Positions 45,701 to 54,630 of a stretch of 64,000 nt of DNA are shown piece after piece. Below the pieces are notes generated by a model. The model searched no databases, was not told where the DNA came from, and worked only from the letters and a program-made list of their open reading frames with translations. The translations under genes and the position numbers were made by a program. How positions within the stretch are numbered: position 1 is the first letter of the stretch; each line of letters begins with the position of its first letter. The stretch is from Muribaculaceae bacterium (GTDB lineage Bacteria; Bacteroidota; Bacteroidia; Bacteroidales; Muribaculaceae): assembly GCA_022509185.1 (NCBI GenBank), contig JAFLTS010000011.1, positions 16,838 to 80,837 of the forward strand. Reading direction: 5' to 3'.

Positions 45701-48198
45701 CTGGCATCACCACCGGGTTCTGTAACCTTAGCTGTTATATTAGCAATCAACATTCCGGGAGAATTGAAATCAGTACCTATTGTGCACAATTTGTTTAAAG
45801 AACCGATGCTGTCGGTCTTGCCGGATACTAACTGTGTTTTGGATTCAGTATAAGTTACAAGCGGATTCTTGAATGTATAATTCTTATATTTTTCAAAAGG
45901 GTTAGGATTGGTATAAAGAGTCATTTCCATAGAGGCATTCATGTTCTTTGCAACAGGTCCTGTAAGCCAATTTGACTCTAATCCAATCCATTCTGATTTG
46001 TTAGCATTGATTACATCAGGAGTCTTTATATTTATCTTAAGTCTGTTGGGCTTAATTGTCTCTATACGTACTGGATGATGGAATGTCTGATTGCCTACCT
46101 TGAAATCAGCCTCCCAAATACCGGTCGGCACGTTTTCATCAGTAGAGATTGTAAAAGCATAAAAGCCATCAACTCCCGTAGTCAAAGTCTGTCTGTCATA
46201 AAGTTGATCTTCGGGATTGTAAAGTTCCAAAACAACCGGATGGTTTGCCGGTAGTTTCTTATCCTTATCCTCTATGATCAAAGTAATATGTATATCGTCA
46301 CCGGGTCTCCAGACACCTCTTTCTCCATATGTGAATCCTTTGATACCTTCAGATGTTTTTTTACCCGATACATCGAAATTACTTGTAGATAGTTCATATC
46401 CTGACTTTACCTTTAGATATGTGGTGCTGTAACCATCCGATGCTGTAACCATGAAAGGTTTGTTGTCGGTCTTAAAATCTACAAATCCGGTTTCATTCGT
46501 AAATCCGGAACCTATTTTTTGCAATTGATAATTATAGGCTGTAACTTTTATCCCTGATTTTGGTAAAGCTGTAACAAGATCTGTAACAATTGCTCTTATT
46601 TCGTTTTCTTCAGCTTTCTTTACTATCAGTCCAAGGTTCGAGGCTACAAGATTTACTTCCGGCATCCTTCCATCCCAATCTATCATATAATAAGAATCTT
46701 TAGTTGGGTCGTCCGACTCATTCCAGTTATACTCACCGGATTTATAATCAGGCGTATCCCTGTAAATCCAAGTTTCTGCCTTATCCCATATCTTGTTGTC
46801 ATCTTGTGTTATACCGTTTACCTCCGTGAAATTTTCAGGTTCACTTTTATCATAAAGAGAAAAAGCTTTCCTGAATGTGAGTCTGATATTATAAACTGCA
46901 CCCCTTTCCTGTGTAAAAAGATTTTTAAGGTCTATAGCAAAATCATTCCATTGATGAAGGTTCAAAGACTTGTCTTTATCGAGTCTGACTGTCTTATGGT
47001 AAATCAATCTTCCGTATCTTCTTAAAGTTCCCGTATATTCCAATTCATTCTCCTGCAGAAATGACAATACATTTGTAGGAAATAGTTTAACTACTTCTAC
47101 ATCAACAGCAGCCAAATTGACAGCTCTGAAAGGTAGTTTAAGGTTTCGGTTATCTGGCAGTATCGACCCTTCAAAAGGCATCTCTATGGCTGGAGGAATC
47201 ACTTCCTGCTTGAAATGTTGCTCGATCTCTTCATCCAAGCTTCTGCCTTCATTATTTTTGAGTAAGTCTGAGATTCTTAATGTAAGGTCTGTGATACCAT
47301 TTGTAGGATAATAAATCTTTACATTTGTCCCGCTTCTTTCTATTCTCAACTCGTTTATTTTGTCAATCATAATAAGTCCGTCAAGTTCCTGTTGCGATGA
47401 TAACGGTGAACTGAATTCCAGATTTAGATAAGGTTCAGCCTCCTCAATCCTTTCTGCATCCAACAATTTGAAATCTGCCACAGACGGGACGGTTATCTTC
47501 ACTTCTTTTGCTGAAAAACCAAACTTAGGGTCAATTGATAATTTGAGCGGTGTATCCTTGTCACTCCTTTTGATACCGGTTATTTTGAATCCTCTGCTTT
47601 TGTTGGTAGCTTTTGGATCCATGATCACTTTTGCACCCTGATAATCACATAATATTAAGGAACTGTCAGAAGTGATACTATCTCCGGCTTGAACATTATA
47701 CTCTAATAGTCCTTTTACTGACATCATAGCGATATTGTCAGGATCAACAATGGCTTTTATATCCGCAAACCTTATTTCTCTCGGTTCAACATAGAATGTG
47801 AACTTGAAATCTGACAATGAATCGATACCTGTTAGCTTTTTCATGTCTAATCTACAAGTATATTCCTTGGCTTCTTTAAGACTTTCATCTGGTATGAAAT
47901 CTATTATTCGTTCATTTTCGGTCAAGGAAAGCTGACCTTTTATCTTAGGAGAAAATTTCAATGACTTTTCCAAGAGGTTGGCATCATATTTCTGCCGCAT
48001 AAATTCCGTAATTTCTATTCTTATTTTTGCATCCTTGTCAATACGTGCCGGAGTATATGCAGCAATCCATTTTAACGCTTCTTCATCTGTCATGCTCTTT
48101 TTGTTGCATGAAGAAAAGATACTTAAAAGAATACACATAACTGAAATTAAGGATAAAGAATACCATTGGTCTTTGATGTAGCGAATTTTGGATTTCAT
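42724..48198 (-). CDS. Bacterial alpha-2-macroglobulin lipoprotein
   Basis: An 1824-residue lipoprotein (lipobox SSCNK, Cys31) that traps attacking proteases in the periplasm. The thioester motif CTEQ lies at residues 1392-1395 in YPHLCTEQLSSKA and should be reactive. Before it are macroglobulin-like beta domains, including FTYGERGVWRPGDDIHI near 625-640, and after it an alpha-helical toroid and a receptor-binding-like end. It is co-transcribed with pbpC; the pair is common in Gram-negative bacteria and is thought to link protease trapping with cell-wall repair. Length fits the Bacteroidales subfamily. Confidence 0.93.
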   Translation of the reverse strand: MKSKIRYIKDQWYSLSLISVMCILLSIFSSCNKKSMTDEEALKWIAAYTPARIDKDAKIRIEITEFMRQKYDANLLEKSLKFSPKIKGQLSLTENERIIDFIPDESLKEAKEYTCRLDMKKLTGIDSLSDFKFTFYVEPREIRFADIKAIVDPDNIAMMSVKGLLEYNVQAGDSITSDSSLILCDYQGAKVIMDPKATNKSRGFKITGIKRSDKDTPLKLSIDPKFGFSAKEVKITVPSVADFKLLDAERIEEAEPYLNLEFSSPLSSQQELDGLIMIDKINELRIERSGTNVKIYYPTNGITDLTLRISDLLKNNEGRSLDEEIEQHFKQEVIPPAIEMPFEGSILPDNRNLKLPFRAVNLAAVDVEVVKLFPTNVLSFLQENELEYTGTLRRYGRLIYHKTVRLDKDKSLNLHQWNDFAIDLKNLFTQERGAVYNIRLTFRKAFSLYDKSEPENFTEVNGITQDDNKIWDKAETWIYRDTPDYKSGEYNWNESDDPTKDSYYMIDWDGRMPEVNLVASNLGLIVKKAEENEIRAIVTDLVTALPKSGIKVTAYNYQLQKIGSGFTNETGFVDFKTDNKPFMVTASDGYSTTYLKVKSGYELSTSNFDVSGKKTSEGIKGFTYGERGVWRPGDDIHITLIIEDKDKKLPANHPVVLELYNPEDQLYDRQTLTTGVDGFYAFTISTDENVPTGIWEADFKVGNQTFHHPVRIETIKPNRLKINIKTPDVINANKSEWIGLESNWLTGPVAKNMNASMEMTLYTNPNPFEKYKNYTFKNPLVTYTESKTQLVSGKTDSIGSLNKLCTIGTDFNSPGMLIANITAKVTEPGGDASIVSKTVPFSPFGVYVGIALKNKNYETDKDIHFPVMVVNQVGARMKTRELEYKIYKLDWNWWYEGNAKDLNRYVQSTSADVISKGLITANNGYASVPFKVEYPDWGKYLVIVRDPKGGHATGGVFMVDWPEWRGRSEKGNASGSTELTFTCDKKQYNVGETANVYLPKCEGGRVLLSIENGSKVIKKLWVSLSGKNETKYPLKIEKSMAPNFYITATMLRPHKETDFDTPIRLFGVEPLTVVDPNSILHPVIEMPEELHPQEQFTVKIKEKDNKPMTYTLAIVDEGLLDITNFKTPRPCVAFNQREALGVKTFDMFDDVIGAFVSNFRSILSVGGDAALRRAAGKEKRFNPAVMFLGPFTNMAGVKIHKITLPNYVGSVRVMVIAGHEGSYGNSDKTVKVTSPLMLLSSLPRTLANCDTVVMPVNVFAMDKDMRNVTLNIQTEGPVKVSGKSSQNINFKETGEQLVNFKLICDKSKEGKARIIVKAIGNGHEISDTTFIAVSHLMPRVIDTQEKVLFAGKSEELFWHPNSNGIVSLQLATMPTLNFSAINIFMESYPHLCTEQLSSKAIFMLFGREFLNETQRQQCEKELPRIIKAIQTRQTENGGFVYWPGYGDVNNWVTTMAGIVLTEADRQGFRIDKSCFEKWKKYQENSSRNYRYSSDTDLIQAFRLYSLTYANSPVTAAMNRLKESKKLSRTAAYCLASAYAETGRKDVAEKLIERAERSEEIKSCDWFYSPTRDMAIKLEAYTLCRMTDKALPIARKVASNCTGNNYVTQDIAFATIAMNELSKVMGKDSPCAVLYETGKSPLRIADFKTLKEFNLDSKSGKVKIENNGKGTLEVSLVNSYIPDATQIVKANAKGLKMNISYVDLEGKPISITTLKQDTEFKARITVTNLGDDVQNMALTYAIPSGWEIWNERLYGYSDAYDDYIDIRDNSSNFYFAIKGGSSKTFDVKLRAAYQGNYMLPSTICEDMYNPNCRAITSNKRVSVSI

Positions 48199-48258
48199 AA
48201 TATTTCTAAAAACAAAAACTAAAAGCCAAATTTAGATACCCGAATTTCGCATAAAGTA

Positions 48259-48288
48259 AACGTCCGACAAACGATTTTGTCGGACGTT
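48259..48288 (-). terminator. Terminator of the clpS-clpA-aat operon
   Basis: A perfect 13-bp stem with AACGTCCGACAAA / TTTGTCGGACGTT and a 4-nt loop, 36 nt after the aat stop and before the alpha-2-macroglobulin gene. Confidence 0.85.
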
Positions 48289-48324
48289 GTATATAAGGCT
48301 TATTTTATTGTACAAAATTCTCTA

Positions 48325-49074
48325 TCAATACACAGAATTCATTATTTCCCTGTATTTATTATACGAAATATACTCTCCTCCAAGTTTTTTAAAGGTTGGC
48401 GTTTCAAATTGAGTATCAATTAATTTAATTGACTTCCCTTCTATATTTCTTTCTTTGCATAATAAAATAAGTCCGATTTGGCTTGCAGAAGAATGTAATG
48501 AAAACATACTTTCTCCTTGAAAAACTCCCTTATGCCAAAAACCATAAAATCCTCCCACAAGCTTATCTCCCTCCCAAACTTCAATACTTTTTGCTAAACC
48601 CAAGTTATTTAATTCTATAAAAATTTTTTCAATCGTCTCTCCAAGCCATGCATTATCATCGTTGTCTCTTCCGTTTATCATTCTACAATTATGAATCACA
48701 TCCCTGAAAGCCTTATTGATCGTTATAAAATATTTATTCTTGTTCAAAAGGCTTTTCAATGAATGACTCACATGAATTTTTTCAGGGAAAATTACGAATC
48801 TATTACGGGGACAATACCAATAGGCATCACCCACGTCTTTATAGGGAAACCACGGAAATATGCCCCATTTATAAGATTTAATCAATTTATTAGTTTCCGG
48901 CTGACCCCCAATTGCATAAAGTCCTTGAGAATTTATATTATGAATATCATAATTCGGGAGATTAAACAATATCAGAGGATCTATAAAATCTGTTCCATTC
49001 TCCATATCGCATATCACGAATTTCTTTTCCGGTTGCTCTAATGTAAAGGCATATGTCAATTTTACATCATACAT
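48325..49074 (-). CDS. aat: Leucyl/phenylalanyl-tRNA-protein transferase (Aat)
   Basis: A 249-residue transferase that adds Leu or Phe to N-terminal Lys or Arg and so makes degrons. GLYAIGG near 51-57, KWGIFPWF near 69-76, the conserved GGFYGFWHKGVFQGESMFS near 173-191 and the DTQFETPTFKKLGGEYIS end are all hallmarks. The N terminus is about 45 residues longer than E. coli Aat and reads as a polar extension. Its start overlaps the clpA stop by 13 nt, so it is coupled to the protease that destroys its products. Confidence 0.93.
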   Translation of the reverse strand: MYDVKLTYAFTLEQPEKKFVICDMENGTDFIDPLILFNLPNYDIHNINSQGLYAIGGQPETNKLIKSYKWGIFPWFPYKDVGDAYWYCPRNRFVIFPEKIHVSHSLKSLLNKNKYFITINKAFRDVIHNCRMINGRDNDDNAWLGETIEKIFIELNNLGLAKSIEVWEGDKLVGGFYGFWHKGVFQGESMFSLHSSASQIGLILLCKERNIEGKSIKLIDTQFETPTFKKLGGEYISYNKYREIMNSVY

Positions 49075-51344
49075 ATTGAAAGACTATCGTTCTCTAAGTT
49101 TACACTTATTTCTCCCCCTTCTTGAGCTTTTATATTAAGGAGAGATTTTGTAAGTTTCTTTTTAAGCTCGTTTTGAATCACTCTGTCTATTTCCCGTGCT
49201 CCATAATCTTTTGTAAAACCCTTTTCAAGAAGATAATTCTTTGCTTCTTCTGAAATTTTTAATTTAAAATTTTTTACTTTCAGTTTTGCACTAAGTTCTT
49301 TCAATTTTTTATTAAGAATTTGTAAGGCCATTTCTTTAGTCATTTCATTAAAAAGAACAGTGGCCGAAAGACGATTAAGAAATTCAGGTTTGAAAATTTT
49401 CTTTACCTGCTTCAACATAGCATCGCTTCGGGTGACATTACTGGCAAATCCTACATTAGCCTGAGAAGCAAATTGAGCTCCTGCATTAGAAGTCATTATA
49501 ACCACTACATTTCGGAAATCAGCTTTATTCCCCTTGTTATCTGTAAGCTTGGCATAATCCATCACCTGAAGAAGTATATTATAGATATCGGGATGAGCTT
49601 TTTCAATTTCATCAAGAAGCAATACTGAATTTGGTGTTTTTCTAACAGCATCTGTTAAAAGACCCCCATCTTCATAACCTACATATCCTGCGGGAGAACC
49701 TATAAGTTTGGCCACTGTATGTTTTTCAGTATATTCACTCATATCAAATCTCAAAAGATCCACCCCTAATTCTTTAGCTAAAAGTCTTGCCAACTCAGTT
49801 TTACCAACTCCGGTAGGTCCTACAAAGAGCAATGACGCTAACGGCTTGTTTTCATCACTTAATCCCACCTTAGACATAAGAATGGATTCGGCTACTTCAT
49901 TAACCGCCTTCTCCTGTCCAAAAAGCTGGGAGGAAATCCTATCTTCAAGTGTTTCGAGATTTTGTGGATCCTCATCGGTTATTGCTAAAGATTCTACCTT
50001 ACATTTTTTTGCAAGAACTTTTGAAACTAATTCTTTATCCACTATCTTCACTCCCTGACCATCTATTTCCATCTGTTTGGCTGCCCCACTTTCGTCGATA
50101 AGGTCAATGGCCTTATCAGGTAAAAATCGGTCGTTGATATGTCGGGCACTTCCTTTCACAGCAAATACCAAGGCTTCTTCAGTGTACTTCACTTTATGGA
50201 AATCTTCATACCTATTCTGAAGTTGTTTCAAAATATTTAGAGTTTCTTCTTCAGAAGGTTCATGTATATCGATATTAGTGAATCGTCTTACGATACTTTT
50301 ACTTCTCGCAAAATATCTCTTATATTCTTCATAAGTAGTAGCTCCAATAAATTTTATTTTACCTCCCTCCAAATAAGGTTTCAAAATATTCGACGCATCC
50401 AGAGAGCTTTCACCTACCGCTCCCGCACCAATAAGATTATGTATTTCATCAATATAAATTATAGCATTTTTTTCATTTGATGCTCCCTCCATTATAGATT
50501 TGAGTTTTTTCTCAAAATCTCCACGGAATTGAGTTCCTGCCAGAAGGTTGCCTAAATCCATTCTATAGATTTTTGACCCCTTTAATTTTTCCGGTACTTG
50601 GCCATTCTCAATCATAGCCGCAAGCCCATATACTAATGCTGTTTTACCAACTCCGGGTTCTCCTATATGCAAAGGATTATTTTTATCTTTTCTACATAGC
50701 ACTTGCATTGTTTTTGAAAGCTCCTCTTCTCTACCTATCAAAGGATTGTTATCTTGATAGGTCTCATTCAAACAAACCACTAATTTTTTCCATTCATTTT
50801 TCTTCTCTGATTTATCTTTTTTCTCAGAATTAAGAAATTCTTCATCATAAGAAGGCTCTTCTTCTCCAAGGACTTCTGTGTCTGCTTCTCCTAGTAATAT
50901 AGAGAGGAAAAAACCTTCTTCTCCCCTTATAGCGTTCCATAACAAATATTGAGCCCAGGATTCTTCAAGACTTAACAAACCCTTTATTATATGAATTATT
51001 TCAATTTTAGATTTACCACAAGAAATAACGTTTAAATCAGCATATTCCAGCATCTGGCTAAACTGTAATGAAGGCGAGGGAGCAAAATCAATATCTTCTG
51101 GAATTATATCTAAATCTGTAATATTATCATTAATTTTCTCTAAAAGTTCCTCTATGTCAGCTCCGATATATTTCAAAGCATTCGAAAAATCAGGATTTTG
51201 AATCAAAACCATTAATATATGTTCAGGAGTCAGATATTCATGTCTTCTTTTTAATGCTTCCTGATAAGCATGTTCTAATAATTCCTTTGTTTCCCAAGTT
51301 AAGGAATTATTCAGTTCTGTATAAAATGGGAGTTTATTATCCAT
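49062..51344 (-). CDS. clpA: ClpA, AAA+ unfoldase of ClpAP
   Basis: A 760-residue Clp/Hsp100 protein. The N-terminal double-Clp-N domain (about 1-150) docks ClpS; a charged linker follows. Two AAA+ modules have P-loops at 228-235 (GEPGVGKT) and 509-516 (GPTGVGKT). Between TSNAG and KKIFKPEF is VGF (631-633) in place of the ClpP-binding IGL/IGF tripeptide. No middle ClpB coiled coil is present, which identifies ClpA rather than ClpB. It sits between clpS and aat on one strand. Confidence 0.94.
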   Translation of the reverse strand: MDNKLPFYTELNNSLTWETKELLEHAYQEALKRRHEYLTPEHILMVLIQNPDFSNALKYIGADIEELLEKINDNITDLDIIPEDIDFAPSPSLQFSQMLEYADLNVISCGKSKIEIIHIIKGLLSLEESWAQYLLWNAIRGEEGFFLSILLGEADTEVLGEEEPSYDEEFLNSEKKDKSEKKNEWKKLVVCLNETYQDNNPLIGREEELSKTMQVLCRKDKNNPLHIGEPGVGKTALVYGLAAMIENGQVPEKLKGSKIYRMDLGNLLAGTQFRGDFEKKLKSIMEGASNEKNAIIYIDEIHNLIGAGAVGESSLDASNILKPYLEGGKIKFIGATTYEEYKRYFARSKSIVRRFTNIDIHEPSEEETLNILKQLQNRYEDFHKVKYTEEALVFAVKGSARHINDRFLPDKAIDLIDESGAAKQMEIDGQGVKIVDKELVSKVLAKKCKVESLAITDEDPQNLETLEDRISSQLFGQEKAVNEVAESILMSKVGLSDENKPLASLLFVGPTGVGKTELARLLAKELGVDLLRFDMSEYTEKHTVAKLIGSPAGYVGYEDGGLLTDAVRKTPNSVLLLDEIEKAHPDIYNILLQVMDYAKLTDNKGNKADFRNVVVIMTSNAGAQFASQANVGFASNVTRSDAMLKQVKKIFKPEFLNRLSATVLFNEMTKEMALQILNKKLKELSAKLKVKNFKLKISEEAKNYLLEKGFTKDYGAREIDRVIQNELKKKLTKSLLNIKAQEGGEISVNLENDSLSICMM

Positions 51345-51363
51345 AATTCCTTTTCTGTTTCTT

Positions 51364-51666
51364 TCATTCCCTGTTTATTGTTATCCTTAAAGGAAAACCG
51401 TTTTTTCTGGCAATATTTGTTGCATCTGCAGATTTAGTCATAGCTATATCATAAGAATAACTACCTATTATTGCTTTACCCTCATGGTGTACCTTTAACA
51501 TAAGATCTTCTGCTTCTCTTTCACTCTTTAAAAAGATATGTCTTAGAATAAGCGTTACAAAATCCATAGGAGTAAAGTCATCATTATGGAATATTACATT
51601 AAATTTATGTGGTTCATTAATTTTTGAAGTTATCCTCTCTTTAGTAATTTGATTTTCTTTAGGCAT
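51364..51666 (-). CDS. clpS: ClpS, N-degron recognition adaptor
   Basis: A 100-residue adaptor that binds N-terminal bulky hydrophobic residues and delivers them to ClpA. The ligand-pocket motif HNDDFTPMDFV is at 27-37, and the KVHHEGKA helix at 58-65 supplies the second side. The C-terminal RKNGFPLRITINRE strand is standard. It is the first gene of the operon, 19 nt before clpA. Confidence 0.95.
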   Translation of the reverse strand: MPKENQITKERITSKINEPHKFNVIFHNDDFTPMDFVTLILRHIFLKSEREAEDLMLKVHHEGKAIIGSYSYDIAMTKSADATNIARKNGFPLRITINRE

Positions 51667-51749
51667 ATTTTAAAGTGAAAGTTTTAGACCTTAAATTTAC
51701 AAAATAACTTTATAATTTTTTTTCTTCCTTAAGAGTGAAGATAAATAAA

Positions 51750-51774
51750 AATGGCTCCTCTAATGGGAGCCATT
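51750..51774 (-). terminator. Terminator of the small acidic-protein gene
   Basis: A 9-bp stem (AATGGCTCC / GGAGCCATT) with a 7-nt loop, 10 nt after the stop of the 83-residue gene; minus-strand read-out continues into T-rich sequence. Confidence 0.7.
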
Positions 51775-51783
51775 AATAAAACT

Positions 51784-52035
51784 TTATACTATTAATTTTA
51801 GATGGCCGTGAGCATTAATTCTATACCGATGAGCCACACCTGTTGAGTGATCTTTTACTTCAAAGACACAATCTTCCGGATCTACTTTTAGATTTGCTTC
51901 TGACAAGGCCTTTTCAATGGCACCCTCTATAGTATGATCTCCATCACTGGTTGATTTATAAAGACATGATCCATCCGGTCCCCAAATAGTTACCGTTACC
52001 TCATTACCGAGTCTTAAAGTATCAAACTTTTCCAT
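51784..52035 (-). CDS. Small conserved-looking protein of unknown function
   Basis: An 83-residue protein I do not recognise. It begins with a strand-rich half (VTVTIWGPDGSCLYKS), has a helix with two acidic Ala-rich turns (IEGAIEKALSEANL) and a second strand half ending in YRINAHGHLKLIV. No signal or membrane segment, so it is cytosolic. Own terminator follows. It is codirectional with clpS, 117 nt upstream, but the terminator separates them. Confidence 0.7.
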   Translation of the reverse strand: MEKFDTLRLGNEVTVTIWGPDGSCLYKSTSDGDHTIEGAIEKALSEANLKVDPEDCVFEVKDHSTGVAHRYRINAHGHLKLIV

Positions 52036-52149
52036 AATATAATTTTTGAGATTTATAAATAATGTTCATGTTTTTTTTCAAACTATTCTTAATATATAAA
52101 CACAATTATTTTATTATGGTTGACTCTTTATTAACTTATAATTTATTTA

Positions 52150-52941
52150 TTATGTACGTTTATAGGAAATAAGGTATTTCCAGTCTTCAGGAGGTAACTG
52201 ATATTTTTCTTCCTTAAAAAATTCTCCTTTAAAACCTTTAAATTTCTCAGCTTCATAAAAATGACAAATACCGATTCCCATATCGACAATTGCAACCTGA
52301 CTTTTGGGTTTATAATAAAACATTACTTTATTATCTTTTATTAAAATTCTCCATGGCTGAGAGTTGGTGGAGGAAGGTGCTAATCTTAACATTTCCAATG
52401 AAAACATATATTCATTTTCTTCATTCAGTGTTTTTTGAAAATCATCTTCAAAAAATAATTTAGAAATTGGAAGACGGTGATCGCTACCCATTGCTTTTCT
52501 ACCAAGTTTTTCTATTAATCGTGGTTTTTCAGGATATCCTACCGGACTTATTAATTTAAGAGATTCTCCTTCAGGCCAGCTTTCATTTCTTTCAAAATCG
52601 GTTCCTTTAAAAGTAGCTGCGATCCAACAAGTTCCTAATCCCATTTCAGTCGCCTTCAAAACTACCTGTTCGAATTGAAATCCCGCTGTTAATGCCGAGA
52701 CTTCATCATTCCCAACACCTAGTAGGAAGAAATCGGAGGCTCCTTTTATAAAACCATAAGTGCTCGGTTTGAAGCCTTCCTTTAAATCGAAAGATTTTAA
52801 TCTTATAGTCAACTTTCCTCCAAATAATGTAAAGGACGAATCTATGGCTTTTTGTAATAGCTCTAACTCTTCTTTTGAAAGTGGTTTTTCCTGATAGCTT
52901 CTAACTGAATGTCTCTTTTTTATTGCTTCTATAATATCCAT
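52150..52941 (-). CDS. Nitroreductase-family protein (TM1586-like)
   Basis: A 263-residue putative flavin oxidoreductase with two half-domains: KKRHSVRSYQEKPLSKEEL at 8-26 and RLAPSSTNSQPWRILI near 190-205. This split form, with an FMN loop in each half, matches the putative TM nitroreductase family. GLGTCWIAATFKG near 101-113 closes the second site. It stands alone. Substrate unknown. Confidence 0.85.
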   Translation of the reverse strand: MDIIEAIKKRHSVRSYQEKPLSKEELELLQKAIDSSFTLFGGKLTIRLKSFDLKEGFKPSTYGFIKGASDFFLLGVGNDEVSALTAGFQFEQVVLKATEMGLGTCWIAATFKGTDFERNESWPEGESLKLISPVGYPEKPRLIEKLGRKAMGSDHRLPISKLFFEDDFQKTLNEENEYMFSLEMLRLAPSSTNSQPWRILIKDNKVMFYYKPKSQVAIVDMGIGICHFYEAEKFKGFKGEFFKEEKYQLPPEDWKYLISYKRT

Positions 52942-53139
52942 AATCTGTTAATTTTTATTTGTATAACGATATAAAAATCAAATAGTTCTCCCGTTATACG
53001 AAATAATGACTATCCGTAAAAATACCCAGAGTAATGAATGTAGGGATAATTATAAAAAAAACATGGAGGGTATAATTGAGGATAATTATATAAGAAATAT
53101 AAAAGAGATAGAATATCAGCCTTCCGCATATTATAAAGT

Positions 53140-54624
53140 TTATGCTTTATGACCACCGATTTGTTTATTACGCTCTTTTTGGGTGGATCCTTCAGCGTAA
53201 TTAAGACCTCTTAGCACTACGTTTTTTCCGTATCTTTTTCTTAAGTTCAATAAGGCCTGTTGTCTGTTTCTCTCTTTTCTGTTAGTTTCTATTTCTTTAT
53301 CTTGTTGTTTTTGAATTTCTTCCCAGTCAGAAAATAAATCTAACTGAGGTGTATATTTTTGATAATTTATCTTTTTCTCATCTATTAGATTATTTACAGA
53401 TAGGGTGATTCTTCTTACCAATAGATCCGGATTTATAATTCTGTCGAATAATTCGCTCACTTTATCCATAATTTTATTGGATGATGAGGTTGGCACTTCG
53501 AAATTTGCAGTTCCATGACTATGGTTAGGTACCTCTCTACCATAAAAATCTTTCTTGATTTTCCCTTTATACTTGAATCTTATGGTTTCATTCTTTAAAG
53601 ATTCTACATCATATCCAATAGTTAAGACAATTTGGTTAGTCACAAGTTTTTGCTCAATTAAATCGAAAGAAATTGCATCAGCCATTTCTAAAACCACTGT
53701 TTTTACCTTCTCTGCCGTGTAAGGTTCCTGAAGCACTTGTCCGCTACTTAGTGATTTTGTTTCAGGCTTATAATCCTTGATATCAGAAATCGTAACAGGC
53801 TCCCATCCCCAGGCATGATCTATCAATAATTCAGCATTCACACCAAAAAGGTTATATAATAATTGTTCGTTATTGATAGACTGACGAGCTATATCACCCA
53901 TCGTAAAAATATTATAAGAAGCTAAACTTCGTGCTATTCCCCTACCCACTCTCCAAAAATCTGTTAAAGGTTGATGATCCCACAAAATCTTTCGATAACT
54001 CATTTCATCAAGCTCGGCAATTCTGACTCCATCTTTATCCGGCGGCATCTTTTTAGCAACAATATCCATTGCAATTTTTGATAAATATAAATTGCTGCCA
54101 ATTCCTGCTGTTGCAGTAACTCCCGTTTTTTTAAGCACCTCTCTTATAATAGTCATGGCAAGTTCATGGGTTGACATATTATAAGTTTTTAAATAGGAGC
54201 TTACATCTATAAAAACTTCATCTATAGAATATACATGAATATCTTCCGGTGCAATGAAATGAAGATATATATCATAGATACGGGAACTATAATCTATATA
54301 TAGTTGCATCCGTGGCGGAGCAATTATAAAATCTATTGAATAATCAGGATGAGATTCTAAAAATTTATTTGACTCGCTTTTCCCCTTTTTTCCTCTACCT
54401 AAATTAACCTCCCTAATTTTTTGTACTACTTCAAAAAGTCGTGGCCGGCCTCCGGTGCCATATCTCTTTAAAGCGGGAGAAACAGCCAGACATATCGTCT
54501 TCTCTGTTCTTGATGAATCTGCTACAACAAGACAAGTATCCAAGGGATCTAAACCTCTCTCAATACATTCTACAGAAGCATAGAAACTTTTTAAATCTAT
54601 TGCAATATAATGTCTGGAACCCAT
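53140..54624 (-). CDS. Y-family translesion DNA polymerase (YqjW/UvrX-type)
   Basis: A 494-residue error-prone polymerase. Catalytic acids are Asp10 in AIDLKSFYASVE and Asp135-Glu136 in SIDEVF; the helix-hairpin-helix little-finger region follows. Residues 427-431 read QLDLF, a sliding-clamp-binding motif. The C-terminal segment (VVLRGLNYAEGSTQKERN) is common in the YqjW branch associated with YolD proteins. Here it is coupled (6-nt gap) to a PHP phosphatase, and the only YolD gene of the window is at 23127-23537. Confidence 0.9.
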   Translation of the reverse strand: MGSRHYIAIDLKSFYASVECIERGLDPLDTCLVVADSSRTEKTICLAVSPALKRYGTGGRPRLFEVVQKIREVNLGRGKKGKSESNKFLESHPDYSIDFIIAPPRMQLYIDYSSRIYDIYLHFIAPEDIHVYSIDEVFIDVSSYLKTYNMSTHELAMTIIREVLKKTGVTATAGIGSNLYLSKIAMDIVAKKMPPDKDGVRIAELDEMSYRKILWDHQPLTDFWRVGRGIARSLASYNIFTMGDIARQSINNEQLLYNLFGVNAELLIDHAWGWEPVTISDIKDYKPETKSLSSGQVLQEPYTAEKVKTVVLEMADAISFDLIEQKLVTNQIVLTIGYDVESLKNETIRFKYKGKIKKDFYGREVPNHSHGTANFEVPTSSSNKIMDKVSELFDRIINPDLLVRRITLSVNNLIDEKKINYQKYTPQLDLFSDWEEIQKQQDKEIETNRKERNRQQALLNLRKRYGKNVVLRGLNYAEGSTQKERNKQIGGHKA

Positions 54625-54630
54625 TCCGAT

